The notes beneath the pieces were generated by a model. The model was not told where the DNA came from, made no database searches, and was given only the letters and a program-made list of their open reading frames with translations. 40,425 nucleotides of DNA from Rhodospirillales bacterium (GTDB lineage: Bacteria; Pseudomonadota; Alphaproteobacteria; Rhodospirillales; Magnetospirillaceae). Shown here piece by piece: positions 40,367 through 40,425 of this stretch. Position numbers and translations under genes: made by a program. How positions within the stretch are numbered: the first letter of the stretch is position 1; each line of letters begins with the position of its first letter. The stretch spans positions 1 through 40,425 of the forward strand of contig JAATGN010000115.1 in assembly GCA_015654615.1 (NCBI GenBank). The letters are read 5' to 3'.

Positions 40367-40425
40367 ATGCCGTTGACCGCCTTTGCTTTTGGAGAGAAGC
40401 CGCGCCTGCGTGCGCTGCTTGAGCA
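40367..40425 (+). CDS. Start of an unidentified ORF cut by the right edge
   Basis: GGAGG six bases before ATG, then MPLTAFAFGEKPRLRALLE to the window end. The SD is good but 19 residues do not allow a family call. Too short for the ORF track. Confidence 0.45.
   Translation, partial: MPLTAFAFGEKPRLRALLE

Overview
The window reads as part of an alphaproteobacterial chromosome, probably Rhodospirillales (Magnetospirillum/Telmatospirillum/Rhodospirillum-like). This rests on high GC, the style of the proteins (four-domain rhodanese, Rrf2 regulator, NrtA/SsuA/TauA-type ABC systems) and intergenic regions packed with palindromic repeats. The taxonomic call is inference; no rRNA or tRNA gene is visible.

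Layout. 1-1.2 kb: the start of a slipin gene (cut by the left edge) and a small His/Lys/Ala-rich protein. 1.4-8.2 kb: acyl-CoA dehydrogenase, divergent from a PaaK-like CoA ligase, an O-acetylhomoserine sulfhydrylase-like enzyme and an alpha/beta hydrolase, then a 3-hydroxyacyl-CoA dehydrogenase on the minus strand. 8.3-12.2 kb: a Crp/Fnr regulator and an ABC importer whose binding protein carries a C-terminal NosL-like domain. 12.7-17.0 kb: a tight plus-strand operon of AprA-like flavoprotein, AprB-like diferredoxin, HEAT-repeat protein, NapH/NosR-like membrane Fe-S protein and YfhL-like ferredoxin. 17.4-21.6 kb: an FAD/NAD(P)-binding protein divergent from an orphan binding protein plus a four-domain rhodanese; this block is bounded by two inverted copies of a ~340 bp repeat element. 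22.1-28.0 kb: a second ABC importer in an operon with a beta-propeller protein and a hydroxyacid-oxoacid transhydrogenase, followed by another hydrolase. 28.3-29.9 kb: a YqjI-like PadR regulator and a Tat-exported orphan binding protein. 30.3-36.7 kb: a CoA catabolic cluster with a second PaaK-like ligase, two CoA-transferase-family heterodimers and two crotonase-family proteins. 36.9-40.4 kb: UppP, an MFS exporter, a decayed DUF433/DUF5615-like toxin-antitoxin remnant, an Rrf2 regulator and the start of an unidentified ORF.

How it may work together (inference). Four periplasmic binding proteins, an APS-reductase-like flavoprotein with its own electron-transfer chain, a rhodanese and a sulfhydrylase suggest uptake of an organosulfur compound, reductive or sulfur-transfer chemistry that liberates its sulfur, and capture as homocysteine or methionine. 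The ligases, CoA transferases, crotonases, 3-hydroxyacyl-CoA and acyl-CoA dehydrogenases and the transhydrogenase could oxidise the carbon skeleton. No known desulfonation or C-S cleavage enzyme is present, so the AprAB/HEAT/NapH-like unit with the SBP-NosL fusion is the best candidate for an undescribed system. A recurring TACTAG-type motif upstream of several of these units suggests co-regulation.

Most track ORFs are antisense shadows caused by high GC and were left out. Starts were moved from the track where a Shine-Dalgarno (SD) sequence or stop/start overlap favoured another codon.
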